Of a stretch of 64,000 bases of DNA, positions 1 through 8,394 are shown piece by piece; the first letter of the stretch is position 1, and each line of letters begins with the position of its first letter. A program made the translations under genes and the position numbers. The DNA comes from Lacinutrix sp. 5H-3-7-4 (GTDB taxonomy: Bacteria > Bacteroidota > Bacteroidia > Flavobacteriales > Flavobacteriaceae): NCBI RefSeq assembly GCF_000211855.2, contig NC_015638.1, positions 2,267,001-2,331,000 of the forward strand. The letters run 5' to 3'. The notes beneath the pieces were generated by a model. The model was not told the DNA's origin and made no database searches. It saw nothing but the letters and a program-made list of their open reading frames with translations.

Positions 1-1
1 G

Positions 2-406
2 GATATTAATACAGATGATAAAGAATCTCAAGAGTATATAAACATGGTAAATAGTATTACCAGTTTTAAAACCATCGCTACAGATAATAAAGCTATATCT
101 GCAGATATTGCTAAATGGGTAAAATCTCGTTCAAATTCTTTAGAAGAGTTAATGGAAGTTAAAGATGATGGAATGCTTGTTAAATTCTATGTGAAAGAAG
201 GAAAAGATAGCGATCACGTAGCAGAGCTTTTAATGTTTGTTAATGGTTTAGAAGGTATGATGAAAGATGGCGTAACTGTTAATGGTAAAAAAAGAACTAT
301 TGAAACTGTTGTAATTTCTTTAACGGGAGATATAGACTTAAATCAAATTTCTAAATTAACAAAGCAAATGGATTTACCAGGAGGCGATAAAATTGATAAA
401 AAATAA
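2..406 (+). CDS. DUF4252-family protein, C-terminal part (5' end outside window)
   Basis: The reading frame is open to the left edge of the window, so the methionine at base 44 is probably internal and the gene is truncated by the window, not short. The visible 134 residues are charged and soluble, with the alternating KFYVKEG and IETVVISLTGDIDLNQI strands typical of DUF4252 proteins, a family of small exported flavobacterial proteins of unknown function. The next gene, 14 bases downstream on the same strand, looks like a lipoprotein of the same family, so the two are probably a duplicated pair in one operon. No signal peptide can be assessed because the N-terminus is missing. The family call rests on resemblance and gene context. 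Confidence 0.65.
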   Translation, partial: DINTDDKESQEYINMVNSITSFKTIATDNKAISADIAKWVKSRSNSLEELMEVKDDGMLVKFYVKEGKDSDHVAELLMFVNGLEGMMKDGVTVNGKKRTIETVVISLTGDIDLNQISKLTKQMDLPGGDKIDKK

Positions 407-420
407 AAACCACAATAACT

Positions 421-966
421 ATGAACACTAAATTTAAGACCATATTAGCTGTGTTTTTTTTAACTTTAGCTTTAGTAAGCTGTAAAGATGAAAAATCTAT
501 ACAAACCTATGTTGTAGAGCACCAAGATAAACCAGAGTTTTTATCTTTAGATTTATCACCTAAAATGATAGATGTCTCTAAAATAGAGTTAGACGAAGAT
601 CAAGAAAAAGTATATAACTCATTCAAGAAAGTTAATATTATAGCATATAAAGCTATTGATGGAAACCAAGAACAATATACTCAGGAATTAGAAAAAGCAA
701 AAGCTGTTTTTAAAAATGAAAAGTATAATGAGTTAATGGAGTTTAGCGATAATGGTATGAAATTTAGAGTTAATACTATTGGAGATAATGATACGGTAGA
801 TGAGTTTTTAGTATTAGCAAGTTCTAGCGATTTAGGTTTTGCGGTTGTTCGCGTATTAGGAGATGATATGCAACCAGAAAAACTATATAAATTAATATCG
901 CAAATGCAAAATGCAGATGTAGACGAAAGTCAGCTGCAAAAGGTTATGGATTATTTTAAACAATAA
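421..966 (+). CDS. DUF4252-family lipoprotein
   Basis: A 181-residue protein starting with a lipoprotein signal (hydrophobic residues 5-19, then LVSC with the lipidated Cys at 21), so it is likely anchored in the cell envelope. The rest is a hydrophilic alpha/beta domain. It ends in the helical pattern (KLYKLISQMQNADVDESQLQ) that matches the end of the preceding gene (DLNQISKLTKQM), which supports common ancestry of the two. DUF4252 has no assigned biochemical function. The gene lies 14 bases after its upstream neighbour and is followed by a strong hairpin with a T-run, so it closes the operon. No catalytic motif is visible. Confidence 0.7.
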   Translation: MNTKFKTILAVFFLTLALVSCKDEKSIQTYVVEHQDKPEFLSLDLSPKMIDVSKIELDEDQEKVYNSFKKVNIIAYKAIDGNQEQYTQELEKAKAVFKNEKYNELMEFSDNGMKFRVNTIGDNDTVDEFLVLASSSDLGFAVVRVLGDDMQPEKLYKLISQMQNADVDESQLQKVMDYFKQ

Positions 967-1009
967 TTCATGTTTATATATTAGAGTTTATATGTTAATA
1001 TATAAACAG

Positions 1010-1039
1010 AAAAAAGGACTGTTGGCGCAGTCCTTTTTT
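1010..1039 (+). terminator. Rho-independent terminator after the DUF4252 pair
   Basis: An 11-bp stem (AAAAAGGACTG paired with CAGTCCTTTTT) closes a 6-base loop and runs into a T-tract. It lies 45 bases after the stop codon of the lipoprotein gene. Confidence 0.85.
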
Positions 1040-1052
1040 AATTTTTTATACT

Positions 1053-1076
1053 TCTAAATCTAAATCTAAATCTAAA
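1053..1076. repeat. Short tandem repeat, four copies of TCTAAA
   Basis: Four uninterrupted hexamers, TCTAAA, lie between the terminator and the end of the convergent small membrane-protein gene. It is intergenic and simple, and such a tract can vary in length by slippage. No function can be assigned. Confidence 0.8.
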
Positions 1077-1102
1077 TATAGAAGCCTATTTAAAATTTGT
1101 TT

Positions 1103-1309
1103 TTACTTTAAAGAATCTTCTTGAGAATCTTTTAAATCTTCTTCATCCACATTCTTTTTTACTAAAAATAAATTTAAAATAACTAATATAACCAAACCAC
1201 CTAAAACTAATTTAGTTATTATATGGTCTAATATATTTAAAAGACCACCAATAAAAAAAACAATGGCAATTACACCACATATTAGTAAAGATTGTGTGTT
1301 TGAAAACAT
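1103..1309 (-). CDS. Small two-helix membrane protein downstream of purB
   Basis: A 68-residue protein with two hydrophobic segments (about residues 8-25 and 31-49) and a charged C-terminal tail rich in Asp, Glu and Lys, so an inner-membrane hairpin protein is predicted. Its ATG begins one base after the purB stop codon (TCTAAAATG on the minus strand). It is therefore almost certainly co-transcribed and translationally coupled with purB. I do not recognise a family. The tight coupling and clean membrane topology argue that it is a real gene. Confidence 0.6.
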   Translation of the reverse strand: MFSNTQSLLICGVIAIVFFIGGLLNILDHIITKLVLGGLVILVILNLFLVKKNVDEEDLKDSQEDSLK

Positions 1310-1310
1310 T

Positions 1311-2654
1311 TTAGATACCTGTATAATTACTTGGTGATATAGCTTTTAATTCACTCTTAATAGCATCACTAACCTCTAAGGTATCAATAAAATTTGATAT
1401 AGACGTTTTTGTAATTGCTTCGTTAGTTCTAGTTAATCCTTTTAATGCTTCGTATGGATTAGGGTAAGCTTCACGACGCAAAATAGTCTGTATAGCTTCT
1501 GCAACGACAGCCCAGTTATTTTCTAAATCTTGAGCAAATTTTGATGCGTTTAATAATAATTTACCTAAACCTTTAATTGTAGATTTAAAACCAATAAGTG
1601 TATGCCCAAAAGGGACACCAACATTACGTAAAACAGTACTATCTGTTAAATCGCGTTGTAGACGAGAAATAGGTAACTTGGCAGATAAATGCTCAAAAAT
1701 AGCATTGGCTATACCTAAGTTTCCTTCAGAGTTTTCAAAGTCTATTGGGTTTACTTTGTGTGGCATTGCGCTACTTCCTACTTCGCCAGCCTTAATTTTT
1801 TGTTTAAAGTAGTCCATAGAAACATACGTCCAGATATCACGGTCTAAATCTATAATAATAGTATTTATACGTTTTAAGCCATCAAACAAAGCAGCCATAT
1901 GGTCATAATGCTCAATTTGTGTTGTTGGAAACGAGTGATGTAGTCCTAGTTTTTCTTGAACAAAATTACTACCAAAAGTTTTCCAGTCTATATTTGGGTA
2001 AGCTACTTTGTGAGCATTAAAATTTCCTGTTGCACCACCAAACTTTGCAGCACTTGGGATATCGTTTAATAAATTAAACTGTTCTTCTAAGCGAGTTACA
2101 AAAACTTCAATTTCTTTTCCTAAACGTGTTGGCGATGCAGGTTGTCCATGAGTTCTTGCTAACATTGGGATATCTTTCCATTCTTCAGCAAGTTTTTTTA
2201 ATTCTTTTAAAACATTTAAATATTCTGGAACATAAACAGCATTCATTGCCTCTTTTATACTTAAAGGAATAGCTGTATTGTTAATATCTTGAGAGGTTAA
2301 GCCAAAATGAATAAACTCTTTGTAATCTTGAAGATTTAAAACATCGAATTTTTCTTTTATAAAATATTCAACGGCCTTAACATCATGGTTTGTTACTTTT
2401 TCAATGTCTTTTATAGCTTGAGCATCTTCAGATGAAAAATCCTTATAAATCGTTCTTAACTCATTAAAAACTGAAGTGTCTATAGCAGATAGTTGAGGTA
2501 GAGGTTGTTCGCATAAAGCGATAAAATATTCTATTTCAACTAAAACGCGATATTTAATAAGCGCTTCTTCAGAAAAATAATGCGTTAAATTTTCTACTTT
2601 ATTTCTATACCGACCATCAATAGGTGAGATGGCATTTAAGTTAGATAATGACAT
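1311..2654 (-). CDS. purB: Adenylosuccinate lyase
   Basis: PurB catalyses two fumarate-releasing steps: SAICAR to AICAR in de novo purine synthesis, and adenylosuccinate to AMP. The 447-residue length is normal. Superfamily motifs are intact: HFGLTSQDIN at 116-125, THGQPASPT at 168-176 with the catalytic His, and the flexible signature loop SSAMPHKVNP at 294-303 with the catalytic Ser. It is a cytosolic homotetramer in characterised species. A small membrane protein follows with a one-base gap, and a HEAT-like protein lies upstream on the same strand. Confidence 0.97.
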   Translation of the reverse strand: MSLSNLNAISPIDGRYRNKVENLTHYFSEEALIKYRVLVEIEYFIALCEQPLPQLSAIDTSVFNELRTIYKDFSSEDAQAIKDIEKVTNHDVKAVEYFIKEKFDVLNLQDYKEFIHFGLTSQDINNTAIPLSIKEAMNAVYVPEYLNVLKELKKLAEEWKDIPMLARTHGQPASPTRLGKEIEVFVTRLEEQFNLLNDIPSAAKFGGATGNFNAHKVAYPNIDWKTFGSNFVQEKLGLHHSFPTTQIEHYDHMAALFDGLKRINTIIIDLDRDIWTYVSMDYFKQKIKAGEVGSSAMPHKVNPIDFENSEGNLGIANAIFEHLSAKLPISRLQRDLTDSTVLRNVGVPFGHTLIGFKSTIKGLGKLLLNASKFAQDLENNWAVVAEAIQTILRREAYPNPYEALKGLTRTNEAITKTSISNFIDTLEVSDAIKSELKAISPSNYTGI

Positions 2655-2737
2655 ATTTGTGTGTTGTTGTGTTTCAATTTTGAAAGGCGTAAAGATAGGT
2701 AAGAAAGTTAAAAGTATAATGCTAAGTGTTAAAACTT

Positions 2738-3298
2738 TTATTTTAACTTTTTAAGAATTTGCCTTGCGCGAGCTTTAAAGCCAGAACTTTGCATTTGGTA
2801 GTCGCGTTCTAGAATTAAAACCAATTCTGGATGGATCCAGCTGTACTCTTGACCTAAAAGAAATAAACTATTCATAGCATAGGCTTTAGGTGCAATTTTG
2901 GCATCATTAATCATCCAATCAAAACAAGCTTCGGTAATTTTCTCTCGATGTTTTGAACTTAATGCTTCCTTAATTTTAGTATTATTTTTACCGTAATAAG
3001 CTACTGTTAAGTATTCACAAACTTTAGCAACAGGCCTAACTGCCGAGTCTAAATGAACTTTATGTATATTTTGTGTAAAAGTATCCAAATATGGGATAAT
3101 TTCTTCTAGGTTTTCACCACACAAAAACTCAAAAACCCAAGCGGCTCGAGGAGATATTTTATCATCGACCATAAATAAAATCTCTAGTAACTTAGGTATT
3201 AAGTTTGGATTATTAATAATTAAGTTAGCATAATACAAGCGTTTTTCACGAGAATGATTAACGTAATTTAATTCTTGATATAGCGTTTCTAATGTCAA
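2738..3298 (-). CDS. HEAT-like helical repeat protein, function unknown
   Basis: A 186-residue all-helical protein without a signal peptide. Successive helix pairs such as LIPKLLEILFMVDDKISPRA, AWVFEFLCGENLEEIIPYL and YAMNSLFLLGQEYSWIHPEL suggest HEAT/ARM-type repeats. The C-terminus is basic (GFKARARQILKKLK), typical of a scaffold or binding protein, and no catalytic motif is visible. It lies 83 bases upstream of purB on the same strand and may share its transcript. It is divergent from the haem-binding protein gene with only 39 bases between the starts. The role is unknown. Confidence 0.6.
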   Translation of the reverse strand: MTLETLYQELNYVNHSREKRLYYANLIINNPNLIPKLLEILFMVDDKISPRAAWVFEFLCGENLEEIIPYLDTFTQNIHKVHLDSAVRPVAKVCEYLTVAYYGKNNTKIKEALSSKHREKITEACFDWMINDAKIAPKAYAMNSLFLLGQEYSWIHPELVLILERDYQMQSSGFKARARQILKKLK

Positions 3299-3337
3299 AA
3301 GGATTTTTATTACTTTTAAACCCTAAATGTAATAAAA

Positions 3338-3811
3338 ATGAAAATTGTTAAAAAGGGTTTCCTAGTTTTACTTGTAATATTTGTAGTCGCTCAGTTTTTT
3401 GGGCCAGAAAAAAATGATGGCAGTATGGAATCTGTTTCGGCTTTTTTAGAAGAAACAAAACCATCTCCAGAAGTTAAAAAAATATTAGAAGAAAGTTGCT
3501 TTGATTGTCACAGTAACGCGACACGCTATCCTTGGTATAATAATATTACACCTGTAAATTATTGGATGGCAGATCATGTAGCGCATGGTACAAAGCATTT
3601 TAATGTTTCTACATGGAACGGTTATTCTATAAAAAGAAAAGACCATAAAATTGAAGAACTTATAGAAATGGTAGAAGAAAAAGAAATGCCTTTACCATCT
3701 TACACATGGACGCATAACGAAGCAAAACTAACAGATGAGCAAATAACAGCTGTTTTAGAATGGGCAAAACGTGTTAGAATGGCTTATGCCTTAGCGCCAA
3801 GACCAGAGTAA
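3338..3811 (+). CDS. Membrane-anchored haem-binding domain protein (CxxCH)
   Basis: A 157-residue protein with an N-terminal membrane anchor or uncleaved signal (residues 4-20) followed by a periplasmic domain. It holds one c-type haem attachment motif, CFDCH at about 54-58, followed by SNATRYPWYNNITPVNYW, which is characteristic of the 'haem-binding domain' family of Bacteroidota. The later segment EMPLPSYTWTHNEAKLTDEQ supplies the likely distal region. These proteins are thought to act in periplasmic electron transfer, but the partner is not indicated here. The gene stands alone on the plus strand. Confidence 0.85.
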   Translation: MKIVKKGFLVLLVIFVVAQFFGPEKNDGSMESVSAFLEETKPSPEVKKILEESCFDCHSNATRYPWYNNITPVNYWMADHVAHGTKHFNVSTWNGYSIKRKDHKIEELIEMVEEKEMPLPSYTWTHNEAKLTDEQITAVLEWAKRVRMAYALAPRPE

Positions 3812-3894
3812 TAATAAAAAAGTTAAAAATGTGTATTATAAAACAAAGACTTGTAGCTTTGTAATAATAGTAATTTAAAATCTCTTTTCTTTTT

Positions 3895-5127
3895 TTGAAT
3901 AAAGAACTTTTAATAATTGGCATTGTATGGCCAGAGCCAAAAAGCTCTGCAGCAGGAACCCGTATGATGCATTTAATATACCTATTCCTTTCTAAAAACT
4001 ATAATATAACTTTTGCTACAGCTTGTGCAAAAAGTGATAATGCTTTCAATTTAAAAAGCATTGGTGTTGTTACTAAGGAAATAGAATTAAACAATTCTAG
4101 TTTTGATGTTTTTGTAAAAAAACTAAATCCAGATATTGTAATATTTGATCGTTTTATGACCGAAGAACAATTTGGATGGCGTGTGGCAGAACAATGCCCA
4201 AATGCTTTAAGGTTATTAGATACAGAAGACTTACACTGTTTAAGAAAAGGTAGGCAGCAAGCATTAAAAGATCAATCGGTTTTTAATACTCATTATTTGT
4301 TTAATGCTGTAGCTAAACGAGAAATTGCAAGTATCTATAGGTGCGATTTAACTTTAATTATTAGTGAAGTTGAGGTAGATATCTTAAAACATCAATTTAA
4401 AGTAGATGAGCATTTATTATGTTATTTACCTTTTTTATTAGAATCTATTTCTCCTAAACAGCAAAGTGTATTACCAGGATTTAGAGCAAGAGAACATTTT
4501 GTAACTGTTGGTAATTTTTTACATGAACCTAATTTAGATGGTATTAAATACCTAAAAGAATACATTTGGCCAACAATTAGAAAACAATTACCTAAAGCCG
4601 AAATGCATATATATGGTTCTTACGAATCTCATAAAGTCACTCAATTAGAAGATAAAAAATCTGGGTTTTACATTAAAGGCTTTGTAGAAGATATTGCAAC
4701 AGTAATGCAACAATATAAAGTATGTTTGGTACCATTACGTTTTGGAGCTGGACTAAAAGGGAAAATTATAGATGCGATGTATAATGGAACACCTTGTATA
4801 ACTACAAGTATAGGAGCAGAAGGTATGTACGGCACTTTAGAACCTAACGGTTTTATTGAAGACGAACCTTTAGATTTTGCAAAAATGGCAGTAGAATTAT
4901 ACAGCAACAAAATATTTTGGAATGCAAAACAAAAGCACGGTGTTAATGTTATAAACTTACGTTTTGATAAACAATTATTTACAGCAGATTTTATGCATAG
5001 AGTTGAAGCTACTAAAAATGGTTTAGAAGTGCATAGAAAAAGTAATTTTACTGGAGCGATGCTTATGCACCATACACTACAAAGTACAAAGTTTATGAGT
5101 AAATGGATAGAAGAGAAAAATGCATAA
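3895..5127 (+). CDS. Glycosyltransferase, GT4-like
   Basis: A 410-residue protein read from a TTG codon that opens directly into the conserved start ELLIIGIVWPEPKSSAAGTR; no ATG lies near it. The N-terminal half is a Rossmann-like acceptor domain. The C-terminal half has the donor-binding pattern of family 1/GT4 transferases: FVTVGNFLHEPNLDGIKYLK, then KGFVEDIATVMQQYKVCLVPL, then GAGLKGKIIDAMYNGTPCIT with the sugar-nucleotide-contacting region. It should transfer a sugar from an NDP-sugar to an unknown acceptor, in the cytosol or at the inner face of the membrane. No polysaccharide gene cluster surrounds it, so the substrate cannot be inferred. Confidence 0.85.
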   Translation: MNKELLIIGIVWPEPKSSAAGTRMMHLIYLFLSKNYNITFATACAKSDNAFNLKSIGVVTKEIELNNSSFDVFVKKLNPDIVIFDRFMTEEQFGWRVAEQCPNALRLLDTEDLHCLRKGRQQALKDQSVFNTHYLFNAVAKREIASIYRCDLTLIISEVEVDILKHQFKVDEHLLCYLPFLLESISPKQQSVLPGFRAREHFVTVGNFLHEPNLDGIKYLKEYIWPTIRKQLPKAEMHIYGSYESHKVTQLEDKKSGFYIKGFVEDIATVMQQYKVCLVPLRFGAGLKGKIIDAMYNGTPCITTSIGAEGMYGTLEPNGFIEDEPLDFAKMAVELYSNKIFWNAKQKHGVNVINLRFDKQLFTADFMHRVEATKNGLEVHRKSNFTGAMLMHHTLQSTKFMSKWIEEKNA

Positions 5128-5150
5128 TTTAATTTATAAAATAAAAAAAA

Positions 5151-5178
5151 GCCTCTATTTAAAATAGAGGCTTTTTTT
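5151..5178. terminator. Bidirectional terminator
   Basis: A hairpin with arms GCCTCTATTT and AAATAGAGGC is flanked by A-runs on the left and T-runs on the right. It can end the glycosyltransferase transcript from the left and the KTSC gene transcript from the right. Confidence 0.85.
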
Positions 5179-5194
5179 ATAGGAAACTGCGTTA

Positions 5195-5641
5195 CTATGC
5201 CATAACATCTTGTTTCTTAATTTTTCTATAAGTAAACGTATTAAAAATATTACGTTTTCCAAAACGGTTTTGCTTATCACTTTGAGCAAATTTTATGTAT
5301 AAAGCTTTATTTACACCAAAATACTCATAAGTATTACCATCTAAAAAAGTAACTTCTAGTAGTAAACCTTTATGTTTCCAATCCATAATTGTTGTACTTA
5401 TAGTTGTATTATATTCATCTTTATTAGCAGCAATAGTTTCTGGAGCAATACTAACTAAAAAGTGGTAACCATCAATAACCTTTCTACTAACTTCTTCGGC
5501 CTCTAGAGCTTTTTCATCATTATCTTGAAATTTATCTGGATGCCATTCTTTTACAAGACTTCTATACGTTGTTTTTAAACTTTTTAAAGTCATATCATTC
5601 TCAACGTTAAATAACTTTTTGTACTCCTTAATGCGTTTCAT
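5195..5641 (-). CDS. J-domain protein with C-terminal KTSC domain
   Basis: A 148-residue two-domain protein. Residues about 4-65 form a DnaJ-type J domain with the HPD tripeptide at 34-36 (KEWHPDKF), the motif that stimulates the DnaK/Hsp70 ATPase. Residues about 82-148 resemble a KTSC domain (YEYFGVNKALYIKFAQSD, then RFGKRNIFNTFTYRKI), a short domain often found alone or fused to nucleic-acid or stress proteins. No zinc-finger or substrate-binding DnaJ region is present, so this is a specialised Hsp70 co-chaperone, not DnaJ itself. It is monocistronic, facing the terminator shared with the glycosyltransferase. The molecular target is unknown. Confidence 0.8.
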   Translation of the reverse strand: MKRIKEYKKLFNVENDMTLKSLKTTYRSLVKEWHPDKFQDNDEKALEAEEVSRKVIDGYHFLVSIAPETIAANKDEYNTTISTTIMDWKHKGLLLEVTFLDGNTYEYFGVNKALYIKFAQSDKQNRFGKRNIFNTFTYRKIKKQDVMA

Positions 5642-5807
5642 AGTATTTGCAATTCTAAATTTGGCGCGAAAGTAGTGTATTCTTTTGGATTGGCTATTAG
5701 AAAGTTATAATAAGTTTTAGCTTTTAAAAAATCAATTAAAAACAAAAAAAGAGAGCATAATTTTATAAAAAGCTTTTTAGTATTTTCGCGTTTTTAAAAA
5801 TAAATTT

Positions 5808-7442
5808 ATGATTACAGTAGATGGTTTAGCAGTAGAGTTTAGTGGAACAACTTTATTTAGCGATGTGAATTTTGTTATAAATCCAAACGATAAAATTGCA
5901 TTAATGGGTAAAAATGGAGCAGGAAAATCTACAATGATGAAGATTGTTGCAGGCGAGCAAAAAGGCACTCGAGGAAAAGTGAGCTTTCCTAAAGAAACTG
6001 TAATTGCATACTTACCACAACATTTACTTACTAAAGATAATAGTACTGTTTTTGAAGAAGCTTCTAAAGCATTCAAGCATATTTTTAAAATGCGAGATGA
6101 AATTGAAGCCCTTAACAAGCAGCTGGAAACACGAACAGATTATGAAAGCAATGAATACATGGCCATAATTGAAAAAGTAAGCGAATTAGGCGAACAATAT
6201 TATGCTTTAGAAGATGTAAATTATGATGCCGAAGTAGAAAAAGCATTAAAAGGTTTAGGGTTTAAACAAGCAGATTTTACAAGGCAAACCAATGAGTTTT
6301 CTGGTGGTTGGAGAATGCGAATAGAATTAGCAAAAATTCTATTACAAAAACCAGACTTAATTTTATTAGATGAGCCTACAAACCACATAGATATAGAATC
6401 TGTAATTTGGTTAGAGGATTTTTTAATAAATAAAGCAAATGCAGTAATGGTTATTTCTCATGACCGTGCATTTATAGACAATATTACAAACCGTACAATA
6501 GAGGTTACTATGGGACGTATTTACGATTATAAAGCCAATTATTCTCATTACTTACAGTTGCGCGAAGAACGTCGCAGTCACCAAATTAAAGCTTACCAAG
6601 AACAACAAAAATTTATAGCCGATAATATGGCATTTATAGAACGTTTTAAAGGCACGTTTTCTAAAACTAACCAAGTTGCATCACGAGAACGCATGCTTGA
6701 AAAGTTAGATATTATAGAAATCGATGAGGTTGATAACTCGGCATTAAAACTTAAGTTTCCATCTGCACAACGTTCTGGCGATTATCCTGTAATTGTTGAA
6801 GATTTATCTAAAAGTTATGGTGATCATGTTGTATTTAAAAACGCAAGTTTCTCTATAGCTAGAGGCGAGAAAGTATCTTTTGTAGGAAGAAATGGAGAAG
6901 GAAAATCTACAATGATAAAATCTATTTTAGGTGAAATTGAAGTAGAAGGAAAGTGTGCTTTAGGTCACAACGTTCAAGTAGGTTATTTTGCACAAAACCA
7001 AGCGGCATTATTAGATCAAGACTTAACTATTTTTGAAACAGTAGATGCTGTTGCAAAAGGAGATGTTAGAACCCAAATTAAAAATATTTTAGGCCGTTTT
7101 ATGTTTAAAGGCGATGATATAGATAAAAAAGTATCGGTATTATCTGGTGGTGAAAAAACAAGATTAGCAATGGTTAAATTACTTTTAGAACCAGTGAATT
7201 TGCTAATTTTAGATGAACCTACAAATCACTTAGATTTAAAATCTAAAGATGTTTTAAAAGAGGCATTATTAGATTTTGACGGCACATTAATATTAGTATC
7301 TCACGACCGTGATTTTTTACAAGGTTTATCTCAAAAAGTATTTGAGTTTAAAGATCAACGCGTTATAGAACACTTTGAAACTATTGATGCCTTTTTAGAG
7401 CGTAATCGTATTCAAAATTTAAAAGATATAGATTTAAATTAA
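5808..7442 (+). CDS. ABC-F family ATPase (ribosome-associated type)
   Basis: A 544-residue protein with two fused ABC domains and no membrane segments, the hallmark of ABC-F proteins that bind the ribosomal E site and modulate translation. Walker A motifs lie at 34-42 (GKNGAGKST) and 360-368 (GRNGEGKST). Signature motifs are FSGGWRMR (164-171) and LSGGEKTR. Walker B motifs are LILLDEPTNHID and LLILDEPTNHLD. The linker (about 240-310) is charged and helical, as expected for the P-site tRNA-interaction motif. Which ABC-F subgroup it belongs to cannot be fixed by eye. It ends directly against the convergent DUF4421 gene with no spacer. Confidence 0.92.
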   Translation: MITVDGLAVEFSGTTLFSDVNFVINPNDKIALMGKNGAGKSTMMKIVAGEQKGTRGKVSFPKETVIAYLPQHLLTKDNSTVFEEASKAFKHIFKMRDEIEALNKQLETRTDYESNEYMAIIEKVSELGEQYYALEDVNYDAEVEKALKGLGFKQADFTRQTNEFSGGWRMRIELAKILLQKPDLILLDEPTNHIDIESVIWLEDFLINKANAVMVISHDRAFIDNITNRTIEVTMGRIYDYKANYSHYLQLREERRSHQIKAYQEQQKFIADNMAFIERFKGTFSKTNQVASRERMLEKLDIIEIDEVDNSALKLKFPSAQRSGDYPVIVEDLSKSYGDHVVFKNASFSIARGEKVSFVGRNGEGKSTMIKSILGEIEVEGKCALGHNVQVGYFAQNQAALLDQDLTIFETVDAVAKGDVRTQIKNILGRFMFKGDDIDKKVSVLSGGEKTRLAMVKLLLEPVNLLILDEPTNHLDLKSKDVLKEALLDFDGTLILVSHDRDFLQGLSQKVFEFKDQRVIEHFETIDAFLERNRIQNLKDIDLN

Positions 7443-8378
7443 TTATAAACCAGTTTTAGTTTTAATCCAGTTTGCTGTGTTTTTTATAAACGTTGGCGGC
7501 TCAAAACGGTAACCAAAATAAAGACTAGCATAGGTTTTATCGTTTACAAAATTTCGTGATATATTATCTTCTTTATTACTGTTTGACGCAAAGCTAAATT
7601 TTGCGCCAGCACTAATAGTCTCGGTAGTATAGCCAAACTGTAAGTTAAAGTCTAAAGCATTAGTAAAAAAAGTATCGCGAGTTTCAATACCATTAATTTT
7701 TTCTTTTGAAAACCTTACACCAATAGAAGGTGATAAATTTCCAGAAATAAACCAATGTTGCTTAATTACCCAAGTATAATAATAATTTGGAGTTAAAGAA
7801 ATGTCGAAATTATTCTGAATGTATTTTCCGTTTTCTGTAAAGTCTGATAATCTATTAAATCCATAATTTAAAGTAGGAATAAAACTTCCAGAAGTTTCTC
7901 GTTGCCATTCATTTAAAGCCATTAAATGTTTTAAAGAAAAGTTTTTATTTAGAACGTAAGCTGTACTTCCTGTCCAACTTGTTGTTTTTAAATGCGGAAA
8001 TTGTTTTAAAGCAGTACCATTGGGAATTTGATCTTGGTAAAAACCTTGTACACGTCTATGTTCTATAGTTTGAAACCATTGGTTTGGAAACAGCCTTAAC
8101 TGGATGTTTCTAAATTTAGATTTATTGTTTCCGTAACTATTGCTTGGAGAAAAACCAATACTTAAACCTAAAAATTTATAATTGGCTGCAATTTTTAATT
8201 TATACACATTATTAGCTTCCGCTATAAAAGCATTGCTATTTGCTTCATTAATTAAAAAGGATTCAGTTTGTTTATTTAATTCAACTTTAAATAATAATTT
8301 ATCTTTAAATGAAATTATATCTTGAGAGTAAAGTTTTGTAAAACAGAATATTAATAGAATGCAGCAAGTATTTTTCAT
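7443..8378 (-). CDS. DUF4421-like outer-membrane beta-barrel protein
   Basis: A 311-residue protein with a cleavable signal peptide (residues 1-18, ending in LYSQ). It is then rich in alternating aromatic and polar strands (KFLGLSIGFSPSNSYG, FDISLTPNYYYTWVIK, YASLYFGYRF), as expected for an outer-membrane beta-barrel. The overall pattern resembles DUF4421 proteins of Bacteroidota; function unknown. Its stop codon begins at the base after the stop of the convergent ABC-F gene, so the two transcripts must overlap at their 3' ends. The gene upstream on the same strand is the sirtuin, 16 bases away, so the two may form an operon. Confidence 0.6.
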   Translation of the reverse strand: MKNTCCILLIFCFTKLYSQDIISFKDKLLFKVELNKQTESFLINEANSNAFIAEANNVYKLKIAANYKFLGLSIGFSPSNSYGNNKSKFRNIQLRLFPNQWFQTIEHRRVQGFYQDQIPNGTALKQFPHLKTTSWTGSTAYVLNKNFSLKHLMALNEWQRETSGSFIPTLNYGFNRLSDFTENGKYIQNNFDISLTPNYYYTWVIKQHWFISGNLSPSIGVRFSKEKINGIETRDTFFTNALDFNLQFGYTTETISAGAKFSFASNSNKEDNISRNFVNDKTYASLYFGYRFEPPTFIKNTANWIKTKTGL

Positions 8379-8394
8379 TTAAAGTTTTCTGTGT

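Noticed and set aside
3843-3862. ACAAAG/CTTTGT hairpin after the haem-binding gene as a terminator
   Set aside because: A 6-bp stem without a T-run; not strong enough.
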